From Lolium rigidum (taxonomy: Eukaryota > Streptophyta > Magnoliopsida > Poales > Poaceae), in NCBI RefSeq assembly GCF_022539505.1, contig NC_061509.1, forward strand, positions 210,886,254-210,950,253: DNA of 64,000 bases. The letters run 5' to 3'. The notes beneath the pieces are model-generated. The model was not told the DNA's origin. It saw only the letters and a program-made list of their open reading frames with translations, and searched no databases. Of this stretch, positions 34,506 through 45,994 are shown piece by piece (the first letter of the stretch is position 1; every line of letters begins with the position of its first letter). Both the position numbers and the translations under genes were made by a program.

Positions 34506-36104
34506 TGATACGCGTACAGCACGCGTCCGTTGGGAACCCCAAGAGGAAGGTGTGATGCGCACAGCGGCAAGTTTTCCCTCAGAAAGAAACCAAGGTTTAT
34601 CGAACCAGGAGGAGCCAAGAAGCACGTTGAAGGTTGATGGCGGCGGGATGTAGTGCGGCGCAACACCGGGGATTCCGGCACCAACGTGGAACCTGCACAA
34701 CACAACCAAAGTACTTTGCCCCAACGAAACAGTGAGGTTGTCAATCTCACCGGCTTGCTGTAACAAAGGATCAGATGTATAGTGTGGATGATGATTGTTT
34801 GCAAAGAACAGTCAAGAACAATAGCAGCAGATTTGTATTTCAGATGTAAAAGAATGGACCGGGGTCCACAGTTCACTAGAGGTGTCTCTCCCATAAGATA
34901 AATAGCATGTTGGGTGAACAAATTACGATCGGGCAATTGACAAATAGAGAGAGCATGACAATGCACATACATGATATGATGAGTATTGTGAGATTTAATT
35001 GGGCATTACGACAAAGTACATAGACCGCTATCCAGCATGCATCTATGCCTAAAAAGTCCACCTTCAGAGTTATCATCCGAACCCCTTCCAAGTATTAAGT
35101 TGCAAACAACAGTACAATTGCATTAAGTATGGTGCGTAATGTTATCAATAACTACATCCTCGGACATAGCATCAATGTTTTATCCCTAGTGGCAACAAAG
35201 ACATCCACAACCTTAGAACTTTCTCGTCACCGTCCTGCATTTAATGGAGGCATGAACCCACTATCGAGCATAAATACTCCCTCTTGGAGTTAAGAGTAAA
35301 AACTTGGCCAGAGCCTCTACTAATAACGGAGAGCATGCAAGATCATAAACAACACATAGGTAATAGATTGATAATCAACATAACATAGTATTCTCTATCC
35401 ATCGGATCCCGACAAACACAACATATAGAATTACAGAAGATGATCTTGATCATGTTAGGCAGCTCACAAGATCCGACAATGAAGCACATGAGGAGAAGAC
35501 AACCATCTAGCTACTGCTATGGACCCATAGTCCAGGGGTGAACTACTCACTCATCACTCCGGAGGCGACCATGGCGGTGAAGAGTCCTCCGGGAGATGAT
35601 TCCCCTCTCCGGCAGGGTGCCGGAGGCGATCTCCGGAATCCCCCGAGATGGGATTGGCGGCGGCGGCGTCTCTGGAAGGTTTTCCGTATCGTGGCTCTCG
35701 GTACTGGGGGTTTCGCGACGAAGGCTTTAAGTAGGCGGAAGGGCAACACGGGGGGCCACACGAGGGCCCCACACACCAGGGCCACGCGGCCAGGGCCTGG
35801 GCCGCGCCGCCCTGTTGTGGCGGCGCCTCGTGGCCCCACTTCCTTTTCCCTTCGGTCTTCTGGAAGCTTCGTGCAAAAATAGGACCCTGGGCGTTGATTT
35901 CGTCCAATTCCGAGAATATTTCCTTTGTAGGATTTCTGAAACCAAAAACAGCAGAAAAACAAAGAATCGGCTCTTCGGCATCTCGTTAATAGGTTAGTGC
36001 CGGAAAATGCATAAATACGACATAAAGTATGTATAAAACATGTAGATATCATCAATAATGTGGCATGGAACATAAGAAATTATCGATACGTCGGAGACGT
36101 ATCA
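34506..36104 (-). repeat. Element F 3' LTR
   Basis: On the minus strand it begins TGATACGTCTCCGACGTATC and ends ...GCGTATCA. Contains one copy of the GC-rich unit that is triplicated in the other LTR. Confidence 0.9.
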
Positions 36105-38698
36105 GCATCCCCAAGTTTAGTTCTCGCTCGTCCCGAGCAGTAAACGATAACAAAGATAATTTCGGAGTGACATGCCATCATAACCTTGATCATACTATTG
36201 TAAGCATATGTAATGAATGCAGCGATCAAAACAATGGTAATGACATGAGTAAACAAATGAATCATAAAGCAAAGACTTTTCATGAATAGTACTTCAAGAC
36301 AAGCATCAATAAGTCTTGCATAAGAGTTAACTCATAAAGCAATAAATCAAAGTAAAGGTATTGAAGCAACACAAAGGAAGATTAAGTTTCAGCGGTTGCT
36401 TTCAACTTGTAACATGTATATCTCATGGATATTGTCAACATAGAGTAATATAACAAGTGCAATATGCAAGTATGTAGGAATCAATGCACAGTTCACACAA
36501 GTGTTTGCTTCTTGAGGTGGAGAGAGATAGGTGAACCGACTCAACATAAAAGTAAAAGAAAGGCCCTTCGCAGAGGGAAGCATTGATTGCTATATTTGTG
36601 CTAGAGCTTTGGTTTTGAAAACAAGAAACAATTTTGTCAACGGTAGTAATAAAGCATATGTATCATGTAAATTATATCTTACAAGTTGCAAGCCTCATGC
36701 ATAGTATACTAATAGAGCCCGCACCTTGTCCTAATTAGCTTGGATTACCGGGATCATCGCAATACACATGTTTTAACCAAGTGTCACAAAGGGGTACCTC
36801 TATGCCGCCTGTACAAAGGTCTAAGGAGAAAGCTCGCATTTGGATTTCTCGCTTTTGATTATTCTCAACTTAGACATCCATACCAGGACAACATAGACAA
36901 CAGATAATGGACTCCTCTTTAATGCATAAGCATGTAGCAACAATTAATGTTCTCATATGAGATTGAGGATATATGTCCAAAACTGAAACTTCCACCATGA
37001 TTCATGGCTTTAGTTAGCGGCCCAATGTTCTTCTCTAACAATATGCATGCTCTAACCAATAAATGAGTGGTAAATCTCCCTTACTTCGTACAAGACGGAC
37101 ATGCATAGCAACTCACATGATATTCAACAAAGAGTAGTTGATGGCGTCCCCAGGAACATGGTTATCGCACAACAAGCAACTTAATAAGAGATAAAGTGCA
37201 TAAGTACATATTCAATACCACAATAGTTTTTAAGCTATTTGTCCCATGAGCTATATATTGCAAAGGTAAAGAATGGAAATTTTAAAGGTAGCACTCAAGC
37301 AATTTACTTTGGAATGGCGGAGAAATACCATGTAGTAGGTAGGTATGGTGGACACAAATGGCATAGTGGTTGGCTCAAGGATTTTGGATGCATGAGAAGT
37401 ATTCCCTCTCGATACAAGGTTTAGGCTAGCAAAGTTATTTGAAACAAACACAAGGATGAACCGGTGCAGCAAAACTCACATAAAAGACATATTGTAAACA
37501 TTATAAGACTCTACACCGTCTTCCTTGTTGTTCAAAACTCAATTCTAGAAATTATCTAGACTTTAGAGAGACCAAATATGCAAACCAAATTTTAGCAAGC
37601 TCTAGGTGTTTCTTCATTAATAGGTGCAAAGTATATGATGCAAGAGCTTAAACATGAGCACAACAATTGCCAAGTATCAAATTATTCAAGACATTTTAGA
37701 ATTACTACATGTAGCATTTCCCGATTCCAACCATATAACAATTTAACGAAGAAGATTCAACCTTCGCCATGAATACTATGAGTAAAGCCTAAGGACATAT
37801 TTGTCCATATGCAACAGCGGAGCTTGTCTCTCTCCCACACAATTGAATGCTAGGATCCATTTTATTCAAACAAAACAAAAACAAAAACAAACCGACGCTC
37901 CAAGCAAAGCACATAAGATGTGATGGAATAAAAATATAGTTTCGTGGGAGGAACCTGATAATGTTGTCGATGAAGAAGGGGATGCCTTGGGCATCCCCAA
38001 GCTTAGACGCTTGAGTCTTCTTAAAATATGCAGGGGTGAACTACCGGGGCATCCCCAAGCTTAGAGCTTTCACTCTCCTTGATCATATTGTATCATCTCC
38101 CTCTCTTGATCCTTGAAAACTTCCTCCACACCAAACTCGAAACAACTCATTAGAGGGTTAGTGCATAATAAAAATTCACATGTTCAGAGGTGACACAATC
38201 ATTCTTAACACTTCTGGACATTGCACAAAGCTACTGGACATTAATGGAACAAAGAAATTCATCCATCATAGCAAAAGAGGCAATGCGAAATGAAAAGGCA
38301 GAATCTGTCAAAACAGAACAGTCTGTAAAAATGGATTTTATTGAGGCACCAGACTTGCTCAAATGAAAATGCCCAAATTGAATGAAAGTTGCGTACATAT
38401 CTGAGGATCACGCACGTAAATTGGTATATTTTTCTGAGCTACCTACAGAGAGGCAGGTCGAAATTCGTGACAGCAAAGAAATCTGTTTCTGCGCAGTAAT
38501 CCAAATCTAGTATGAACCTTACTATCAAAGACTTTACTTGGCACAACAATGCACAAAACTAAGATAAGGAGAGGTTGCTACAGTAGTAAACAACTTCCAA
38601 TACTCAAATATAAAACAAAAATACTGTAGTAAAAACATGGGTTGTCTCCCATAAGCGCTTTTCTTTAACGCCTTTCAGCTAGGCGCAGAAAGTGTATA
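36105..38698 (-). other. Element F 3' non-coding internal region
   Basis: Shared with elements C, D and E. Contains AAGCTTGGGGATGC-type motifs near 36105, 37984 and 38046 and the hairpin ggggatgccttgggcatcccc at 37978-37998 (9-bp stem). The 73-codon ORF found in C, D and E is frameshifted here by one inserted base near 38300. Confidence 0.7.
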
Positions 38699-39571
38699 TC
38701 AAGTATTATCGAGAGATGATGCATCGACATTACCTTGGGCTTTACCCTTACCTTTCTTGTTCTTTTTCTTACTCTTTGACTTAGGGAATATATGTCTACC
38801 CCCGGATGTAGAGGTAAATTTTAGGGTGCCTTCTCCCATATCTATGACTGCTCCCAATAGTTTCAGCAGGGATCTTCCGAGTGTGATTTGTCCTGTTCCT
38901 GCACATTCAATAACAAGATAATCAATAGATATTTTTCTCCCAAGAACGGTTGTATGCACACCCGCAGCTATTCCTTTAGGAATTATAACAGAGTTATCAA
39001 TAAGGGTTATTCCTTCTCCCCTTTCAACAAATCCCCAAAGTTTCAAAGATTCGTGAATACTCTTAGGCATTAGGCAAAATTCAGACATAATATCACAATT
39101 GGCATGAAGAGTTTGGTCACCGATAACAATTTTAATAGTAGGATCCCATAATGGAGGTTCAGAGTTCACTAAAACTTGATCAAGACGGTTACGAACATAT
39201 CTATAATTTTCATTCAAGCGAGATGCACTTGTCTCAAGAGTGTTTAATCTATTATAAATGCTAATAAGGGCTGAATCAAAGTTATTAGCTGAATCATGTG
39301 ATGCAACCAACTTCTTTATGGCATTAAAAGTTTGATCCCCATTGCAATGAAGGAAATCTCCTCCCACTACAGCATCCAAGGCATATCTATAGCGAATCAT
39401 GAGACCAAAATAAAAATTACTAAGGAGCAAACATAGAGTCATTTGAGGTTCAGTTTTACGATAAGAAGTAAAAATTCTGGACCAAGCATCTTTAAAACTC
39501 TCCTCATCCCCTTGTTTAAAAGTGAAGACTAATTCCTCGTGTGAAGAAGTAACAGGTGCAGAGCTAGACAT
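38699..39571 (-). CDS. Element F gag-protease-like protein
   Basis: The ATG at 39571 (MSSSAP) opens a 290-codon frame; another in-frame ATG lies 7 codons upstream. The N-terminal part is Gag-like (FKQGDEESFKDAWSRI). After about residue 130 it passes into a retropepsin-like fold region: the usual active-site Asp-Thr/Leu-Gly-Ala-Ser is replaced by CDIMSEF, yet the downstream pattern LVIECAG...LGRSLLKLLGAVIDM is retained. The C-terminus is Lys-rich. It is much shorter than a normal Gag plus protease, and protease activity is unlikely. The frame is intact, which is unusual among the elements here. It might act in RNA packaging only. Confidence 0.65.
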   Translation of the reverse strand: MSSSAPVTSSHEELVFTFKQGDEESFKDAWSRIFTSYRKTEPQMTLCLLLSNFYFGLMIRYRYALDAVVGGDFLHCNGDQTFNAIKKLVASHDSANNFDSALISIYNRLNTLETSASRLNENYRYVRNRLDQVLVNSEPPLWDPTIKIVIGDQTLHANCDIMSEFCLMPKSIHESLKLWGFVERGEGITLIDNSVIIPKGIAAGVHTTVLGRKISIDYLVIECAGTGQITLGRSLLKLLGAVIDMGEGTLKFTSTSGGRHIFPKSKSKKKNKKGKGKAQGNVDASSLDNT

Positions 39572-39775
39572 GGTAACAAAAGTAAAATGCAAGTAACTAA
39601 TTTTTTTTGTGTTTTTGATATAGAGTACAAGACAGTAAATAAAGTAAAGCTAGCAACTAATTTTTGTGTGTTTTGATATAAGTACAGCAAACAAATAAGT
39701 AAATAAAGTAAAGCAAGACAAAAACAAAGTAAAGAGATTGGATTGTGGAGACTCCCCTTGCAGCGTGTCTTGATC

Positions 39776-39793
39776 TCCCCGGCAACGGCGCCA
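39776..39793 (-). other. Second copy of the primer binding site in element F
   Basis: The plus-strand TCCCCGGCAACGGCGCCA is identical to the site at 39862-39879, 86 bp away. It is followed by the same gaaaatatg. The duplicated stretch lies just inside the 5' LTR. Confidence 0.8.
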
Positions 39794-39861
39794 GAAAATA
39801 TGTTGCTGGCGTGCAGTTGACGTGGGAGATAGAAATCTCTGTGGTGTAATTTTCCTTCACG

Positions 39862-39879
39862 TCCCCGGCAACGGCGCCA
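39862..39879 (-). other. Element F primer binding site (LTR-proximal)
   Basis: Exact tRNA-Asp-type site TGGCGCCGTTGCCGGGGA on the minus strand, 11 bp from the 5' LTR end at 39891. Confidence 0.85.
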
Positions 39880-39890
39880 GAAAATATGCA

Positions 39891-41526
39891 TGATACGCGT
39901 ACAACACGCGTCCGTTGGGAACCCCAAGAGGAAGGTGTGATGCGCACAGCGGCAAGTTTTCCCTCAGAAAGAAACCAAGGTTTATCGAACCAGGAGGAGC
40001 CAAGAAGAACGTTGAAGGTTGATGGCGGCGGGATGTAGTGCGGCGCAACACCAGGGATTCTGGCGCCAACGTGGAACCCGCACAACACAACCAAAGTACT
40101 TTGCCCCAACGAAACAGTGAGGTTGTCAATCTCACCGGCTTGCTGTAACAAAGGATCAGATGTATAGTGTGGATGATGATTGTTCGCAAAGAACAGTAAA
40201 GAACAATAGCAGCAGATTTGTATTTCAGATGTAAAAGAATGGACCGGGGTCCACAGTTCACTAGAGGTGTCTCTCCCATAAGATAAATAGCATGTTGGGT
40301 GAACAAATTACAGTCGGGCAATTAACAAATAGAGAGAGCATGACAATGCACATACATGATATGATGAGTATTGTGAGATTTAATTGGGCATTACGACAAA
40401 GTACATAGACCGCTATCCAGCATGCATCTATGCCTAAAAAGTCCACCTTCAGGTTATCATCCGAACCCCTTCCAGTATTAAGTTGCAAACAACAGTCAAT
40501 TGCATTAAGTATGGTGCGTAATGTAATCAATAACTACATCCTCGGACATAGCATCAATGTTTTATCCCTAGTGGCAACAAGACATCCACAACCTTAGAAC
40601 TTTCTCGTCACCGTCTCGCATTTAATGGAGGCATGAACCCACTATCGAGCATAAATACTCCCTCTTGGAGTTAAGAGTAAAAACTTGGCCAGAGCCTCTA
40701 CTAATAACGGAGAGCATGCAAGATCATAAACAACACATAGGTAATAGATTGATAATCAACATAACATAGTATTCTCTATCCATCGGATCCCGACAAACAC
40801 AACATATAGAATTACAGTATAGATGATCTTGATCATGTTAGGCAGCTCACAAGATCCGACAATGAAGCACATTAGGAGAAGACAACCATCTAGCTACCGC
40901 TATGGACCCATAGTCCAGGGGTGAACTACTCACTCATCACTCCGGAGGCGACCATGGCGGTGAAGAGTCCTCCGGGAGATGATTCCCCTCTCCGGCAGGG
41001 TGCCGGAGGCGATCTCCCGTAATCCCCCGAGATGGGATTGGCGGCGGCGGCGTCTCCGGAAGGTTTTCCGTATCGTGGCTCTCGGTATCGGGGGTTTCGC
41101 GACGAAGGCTTTAAGTAGGCGGAAGGGCAACTCGGGGGGCCACACGAGGGCCCCACACACCAGGGCCGCGCGGCCAGGGCCTGGGCCGCGCGGCCAGGGC
41201 CTGGGCCGCGCGGCCAGGGCCTGGGCCGCGCCGCCCTGTTGTGGCGGCGCCTCGTGGCCCCACTTCCTTTTCCCTTCGGTCTTCTGGAAGCTTCGTGCAA
41301 AAATAGGACCCTGGGTGTTGATTTCGTCCAATTCCGAGAATATTTCCTTTGTAGGATTTCTAAACCAAAACAGCAGTAAAACAAAGAATCGGCTCTTCGG
41401 CATCTCGTTAATAGGTTAGTGCCGGAAAATGCATAAATACGACATAAAGTATGTATAAAACATGTAGATATCATCAATAATGTGGCATGGAACATAAGAA
41501 ATTATCGATACGTCGGAGACGTATCA
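39891..41526 (-). repeat. Element F 5' LTR
   Basis: 1636 bp. It is longer than its partner, mainly because of three tandem copies of a 20-bp unit at 41163-41222 against one at the equivalent site near 35782. Otherwise the LTRs are nearly identical by eye. Confidence 0.9.
41163..41222. repeat. Triplicated 20-bp GC-rich unit in LTR of F
   Basis: Three copies of gggccgcgcggccagggcct. The partner LTR has a single copy. Confidence 0.95.
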
Positions 41527-41531
41527 GCAAC

Positions 41532-42529
41532 TTATAAGAAATAAGATACATAGCTACATATTCTTCACCACAATAGTTTTTAAGGCTATTTTCCCATGAG
41601 CTATATATTGCAAAGACAAAGAATAGAATTTTAAAGGTAGCACTCAAGTAATTTACTTTGGAATGGCAGAGAAATACCATGTAGTAGGTAGATATGGTGG
41701 ACACAAATGGCATAGTTTTTGGCTCAAGGATTTGGATGCACGAGAAGAATTCCTCTCAATACAAGGCTAGGATAGCAAGGTTGTTTGAAGCAAACTCAAG
41801 TATAAACCGACACAGCAAAACTTACATAAGAACATATTGCAAACATTATAAGACTCTACATCGTCTTCCTTGTTGTTCAAACACCTTAACCAGAAAATAT
41901 CTAGACTCTAGAGATCAATCATGCAAACCAAATTTTAACAAGCTCTATGTAGTTCTTCATTAATAGGTGCAAAGTACATGATGCAAGAGCTTAAACATGA
42001 TCTATGTGAGCACAACAATTTCCAAGTATCAAATTATTCAAGACATTATACCAATTACCACATGAGGCATTTTCTGTTTCCAACCATATAACAATGAACG
42101 AAGCAGTTTCAACCTTCGCCATGAACATTAAGAGTAAAGCTAAGAACATATGTGTTCATACGAAACAGAGGAGTGTGTCTCTCTCCCACACATGCATGAA
42201 TTTATCCAGAGAATGAAAATAACAAAACGAAAATAAAAGCACACAGACGCTCCAAGTAAAGCACATAAGATGTGATGGAATAAAAATATAGTTTCACTAG
42301 AGGTGACCTGATAAGTTGTCGATGAAGAAGGGGATGCCTTGGGCATCCCCAAGCTTAGATGCTTGAGTCTTATTGAAATATGCAGGGATGAACCACGGGG
42401 GCATCCCCAAGCTTAGACTCTTCACTCTTCTTGATCATATTGTATCATCCTCCTCTCTTGACCCTTGAAAACTTCCTCCACACAAAACTCAAAACAAACT
42501 CATTAGAGGATTAGTGCATAATAAAAAAT
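41532..42529 (-). other. Element D internal 3' region, continued
   Basis: Non-coding and homologous to element E 10376-11373. The hairpin ggggatgccttgggcatcccc is at 42330-42350, next to AAGCTT. Confidence 0.7.
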
Positions 42530-42751
42530 TCACATATTCAGAGGTGACATAATCATTCTTAATACTTCTGGACATTGCACAAAGCTATTGAAAGTTAATG
42601 GAACAAAGAAATCCATCAAACATAGCAAAACAGGCAATGCGAAATAAAAGGCAGAATCTGTCAAAACAGAACAGTCCGTAAAGACGATTTTTTCTGGGGC
42701 ACTTAACTTGCTCAGATGAAAATGCTCAAATTGAATGAACGTTGCGTACAT
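42530..42751 (-). CDS. Small conserved 73-codon ORF (element D)
   Basis: Same length and position as the ORFs in E (11374-11595) and C (48413-48634); begins MYATFIQFEHFHL. Function unknown; see the entry for E. Confidence 0.3.
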   Translation of the reverse strand: MYATFIQFEHFHLSKLSAPEKIVFTDCSVLTDSAFYFALPVLLCLMDFFVPLTFNSFVQCPEVLRMIMSPLNM

Positions 42752-42998
42752 ATCTGAGGATCACGCACGTAAATTGGCAGATTTTTCTAAATTTCCTACG
42801 TAAGGGTTGCTCAATTTCGTGACAAGTAAGAAATCTGTTTCTCGCGCAGTAATCCAAATCTAGTATTGACTTTACTATCAAAGACTTTACTTAGCACAAC
42901 AATGCAATAAAATAAAGATAAGGAGAGGTTGCTACAGTAGTAACAACTTCCAAGACTCAAATATAAAACAAAATTGCTGTAGTAAAATAATACGTGGG

Positions 42999-43583
42999 TT
43001 ATCTCCCAAGAAGTGCTTTCTTTATAGCCATTAAGATGGGCTCAGTAATTTTAATGATGCACTCGCAAGAAATAAGAGTTGAAGCAAAGAGGGCATCAAA
43101 AAGCAAGTATGAAACAAATTTAATCCTAACCCACTTCCTATGAAAAGGAATCTTGTAAATAAACAAGTCAATGAAGAACAAAGTGAATAGCATAGGAAGA
43201 TAAAACACAAGTAACTTCAAAATTTTCAGCATATAGAGAGGTGTTTTAGTACCATGAAAATTTCTACAACCATATTTTCCTCTCTCATAATAATTTCCAA
43301 TAGCATCATGAACACACTCAACAATATAATTATCACATAAAGCATTCTTATCATGAGTCTCATGCATAAAATAATTACTACTCCCAACATAAGCATAGTC
43401 ATTCTTATTAATTGTAGTGGGAGCAAATTCAACAAAGTAGCTATCATTATTCTCATTATCAAATATAGGAGGCATAGTATAATCATAATAAACTTTATCC
43501 TCCATAGTAGGTGGATGATAGTCATCATTGTAATCATCATATATAGGAGGTAAAGTATCATCAAAGTAAATTTTCTCCTCCAT
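42999..43583 (-). CDS. Env-position hydrophobic ORF (element D)
   Basis: This is a 194-residue frame from ATG 43583. The N-terminal half is acidic with a repeated (Y/F)DD...PPI(Y/F)D motif (residues 5-40). The C-terminal half has two hydrophobic stretches: LLVFYLPMLFTLFFIDLF at about residues 122-140 and VSYLLFDALFASTLI at about 155-170. It ends shortly before the boundary with the non-coding region. A homologous but frameshifted version lies in element E. Possible membrane association is inferred from hydrophobicity only. No known family is recognised. Confidence 0.45.
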   Translation of the reverse strand: MEEKIYFDDTLPPIYDDYNDDYHPPTMEDKVYYDYTMPPIFDNENNDSYFVEFAPTTINKNDYAYVGSSNYFMHETHDKNALCDNYIVECVHDAIGNYYERGKYGCRNFHGTKTPLYMLKILKLLVFYLPMLFTLFFIDLFIYKIPFHRKWVRIKFVSYLLFDALFASTLISCECIIKITEPILMAIKKALLGR

Positions 43584-43787
43584 GCTTGGGGGACTAAAAA
43601 TATCATGCTAATCAAAACCAACTTCCCCAAGCTTAAATTCTTCCATAGCATTAGCAATAATAGTGTTCATACTAATAACATTGCTACTAGCATGCAAATA
43701 AGGTTCCATAGGTTTTTTAATTTTCGCATCGCAAAATTTATGTCTTAACTCAGGAAATAGATTAAAAAGCTCATTGTTGTTTTCCAT
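43584..43787 (-). pseudogene. Element D gag start, fused by deletion to the hydrophobic ORF
   Basis: Starts at ATG 43787 with the same MENNNELFNLFPELR as gag of element E. After about 57 codons there is an in-frame TAG near 43609, and then the sequence joins the hydrophobic ORF. The Gag domain and zinc knuckle seen in E are missing, so D arose by an internal deletion of roughly 1.5-2 kb relative to E. Confidence 0.6.
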
Positions 43788-43933
43788 TATGCCTAACTAG
43801 TGAAAAATAAAAACAAGAAACAAAAAGATGCAATTGCAGGATCTAAAGGAAATAGCTTCGAGCACTCACACACCGGCAACAGTGCTAGGAAATAGCTTAG
43901 TAGTCGGAGGATGTGAATACCTTTTACCTTACC

Positions 43934-43951
43934 TCCCCGGCAACGGCGCTA
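43934..43951 (-). other. Element D primer binding site
   Basis: TAGCGCCGTTGCCGGGGA on the minus strand, one mismatch from the tRNA-Asp-type site; 10 bp inside the LTR that starts at 43962. Confidence 0.8.
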
Positions 43952-43961
43952 GAAAATAGCT

Positions 43962-44145
43962 TGATGTCTACGCACGCTTCTATTCCTGTAGACGTGTTGG
44001 GCCTCCAAGAGCAGAGGTTTGTAGAACAGCAGCAAGTTTCCCTTAAGTGAATCACCCAAGGTTTATCGAACTCAGGGAGGTAGAGGTCAAAGATATCCCT
44101 CTCAAGCAACCCTGCAATTAAGATACAAGAAGTCTCTTGTGTCCC
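43962..44145 (-). repeat. Element D 5' LTR, first part
   Basis: Matches the end of LTR 31963-33408. Interrupted at 44145 by element C; continues at 52307. Confidence 0.9.
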
Positions 44146-45741
44146 TGATACGTCTCCGACGTATCGAGAATTTCTTATGTTCTATGCCATATTATTGATG
44201 ATACCTACATGTTTTATGCACACTTTATGTCATATTCGTGCATTTTCTGGAACTAACCTATTAACAAGATGCCGAAGTGCCGCTTGCTCGTTTTCTGCCG
44301 TTTTTGGTTTCAGAAATCCTAGTAACGAAATATTCTCGGAATTGGACGAAACAAAGACCCAGGGCCTATTTCGCCACGAACCTTCCAGAAGACCGAAGAG
44401 CATACGAAGTGGGGCCACGAGGTGGCGACACCACAAGGCGGCGCGGCCAAGGAGGGGCCCGCACCGCCCTGTGGTGTGGGCCCCTCGTCGGCCCCCGACT
44501 CGCCCTTCCGCCTACTTAAAGCCTCCGTCGCGAAACCCCCGATGCGAAAAACCACGATACGGAAAACCCATCGAGACGCCGCCGCCGCCGATCCCATCTC
44601 GGGGATTCTGGAGATCTCCTCCGCACCCCGCCGGAGAGGGGATTCATCTCCCGGAGGACTCTACACCGCCATGGTCGCCTCCGGAGTGATGAGTGAGTAG
44701 TTCACCCCTCGGACTATGGGTCCATAGCAGTAGCTAGATGGTTGTCTTCTCCTCATTGTGCTTCATTGTTGGATCTTGTGAGCTGCCTAACATGATCAAG
44801 ATCATCTATCCGTAATACTCTATGTTGTGTTTGTCGTGGATCCGATGGATAGAGAATACCATGTTATGTTAATTATCAAGTTATTACATATGTGTTGTTT
44901 ATGATCTTGCATGCTCTCCGTTACTAGTAGAGGCTCTGGCCAAGTTTTTGCTTTTAACTCCAAGAGGGAGTACTTATGCTCGATAGTGGGTTCATGCCTC
45001 GCATTGACACCTGGGGAGTGACGAAACCCCTAAGGTTGTGTTGTGCCGTTGCCACTAGGGATAAAACATTGGCGCTATGTCCGAGGATGTAGTTGTTGAT
45101 TACATTACGCACCATACTTAATGCAATTGTCTGTTGCTTTGCAACTTAATACTGGAAGGGGTTCGGACGATAACCTCGAAGGTGGACTTTTTAGGCATAG
45201 ATGCAGCTTGGATGGCGGTCTATGTACTTTGTCGTAATGCCCAATTAAATCTCACTATACTTATCATGCCATGTATGTGCATTGTTATGTCCTCTCTATT
45301 TGTCAATTGCGCGACCGTAATTTGTTCACCCAACATGCTTTTATCTTATGGGAGAGACACCTCTAGTGAACTCGTGGACCCCGGTCCATTCTTTTAATAC
45401 TCGAAATACAAATCTGCCGCAATACTTGTTTTACTGTTTTCTCTGCAAACAATCATCTTCCACACAATACGGTTAATCCTTTGTTACAGCAAGCTGGTGA
45501 GATTGACAACCTCACTGTTTTGTTGGGGCAAAGTACTTTGGTTGTGTTGTGCAGGTTCCACGTTGGCGCCGGAATCTCTGGTGTTGCGCCGCACTACATC
45601 CCGCCGCCATCAACCTTCAACGTGCTTCTTGACTCCTACTGGTTCGATTAAACCTTGGTTTCTTACTGAGGGAAACTTGCCGCTGTGCGCATCACACCTT
45701 CCTCTTGGGGTTCCCAACGGACGTGTCAACTACACGCATCA
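44146..45741 (+). repeat. Element C 5' LTR
   Basis: TGATACGTCTCC...ACACGCATCA. The region cgcctacttaaagcc near 44510 is a candidate degenerate TATA box. Confidence 0.9.
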
Positions 45742-45751
45742 ACCAAATTTC

Positions 45752-45769
45752 TGGCGCCGTTGCCGGGGA
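45752..45769 (+). other. Element C primer binding site
   Basis: Exact TGGCGCCGTTGCCGGGGA, complementary to the 3' end of tRNA-Asp, 10 bp after the LTR. Confidence 0.85.
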
Positions 45770-45994
45770 GATCAAGACACGCTGCAAGGGGAGTCTCCAC
45801 TTCTCAATCTCTCTACTTTGTTTTTGTCTTGCTTTATTTTATTTACTACTTTGTTTGCTGCATTATATCAAAACACAAAAAAATTAGTTGCTAGCTTTAC
45901 TTTATTTACTGTCTTGCACTCTATATCAAAAACACACAAAAATTAGTTTACTTGCATTTACTTTATCTAGTTTGTTTTATTTACTATTGCTAAA

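Larger units (their letters stand above)
34506..41526 (-). mobile_element. Element F: non-autonomous gypsy with a single gag-protease-like gene
   Basis: LTRs at 34506-36104 (1599 bp) and 39891-41526 (1636 bp) share family features with elements A and C. The target duplication gcaac is present at 34501-34505 and 41527-41531. Orientation is minus. The internal region is only about 3.8 kb and contains one ORF (38699-39571) and a 3' non-coding block shared with C, D and E. No RT or integrase is present. Confidence 0.92.
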
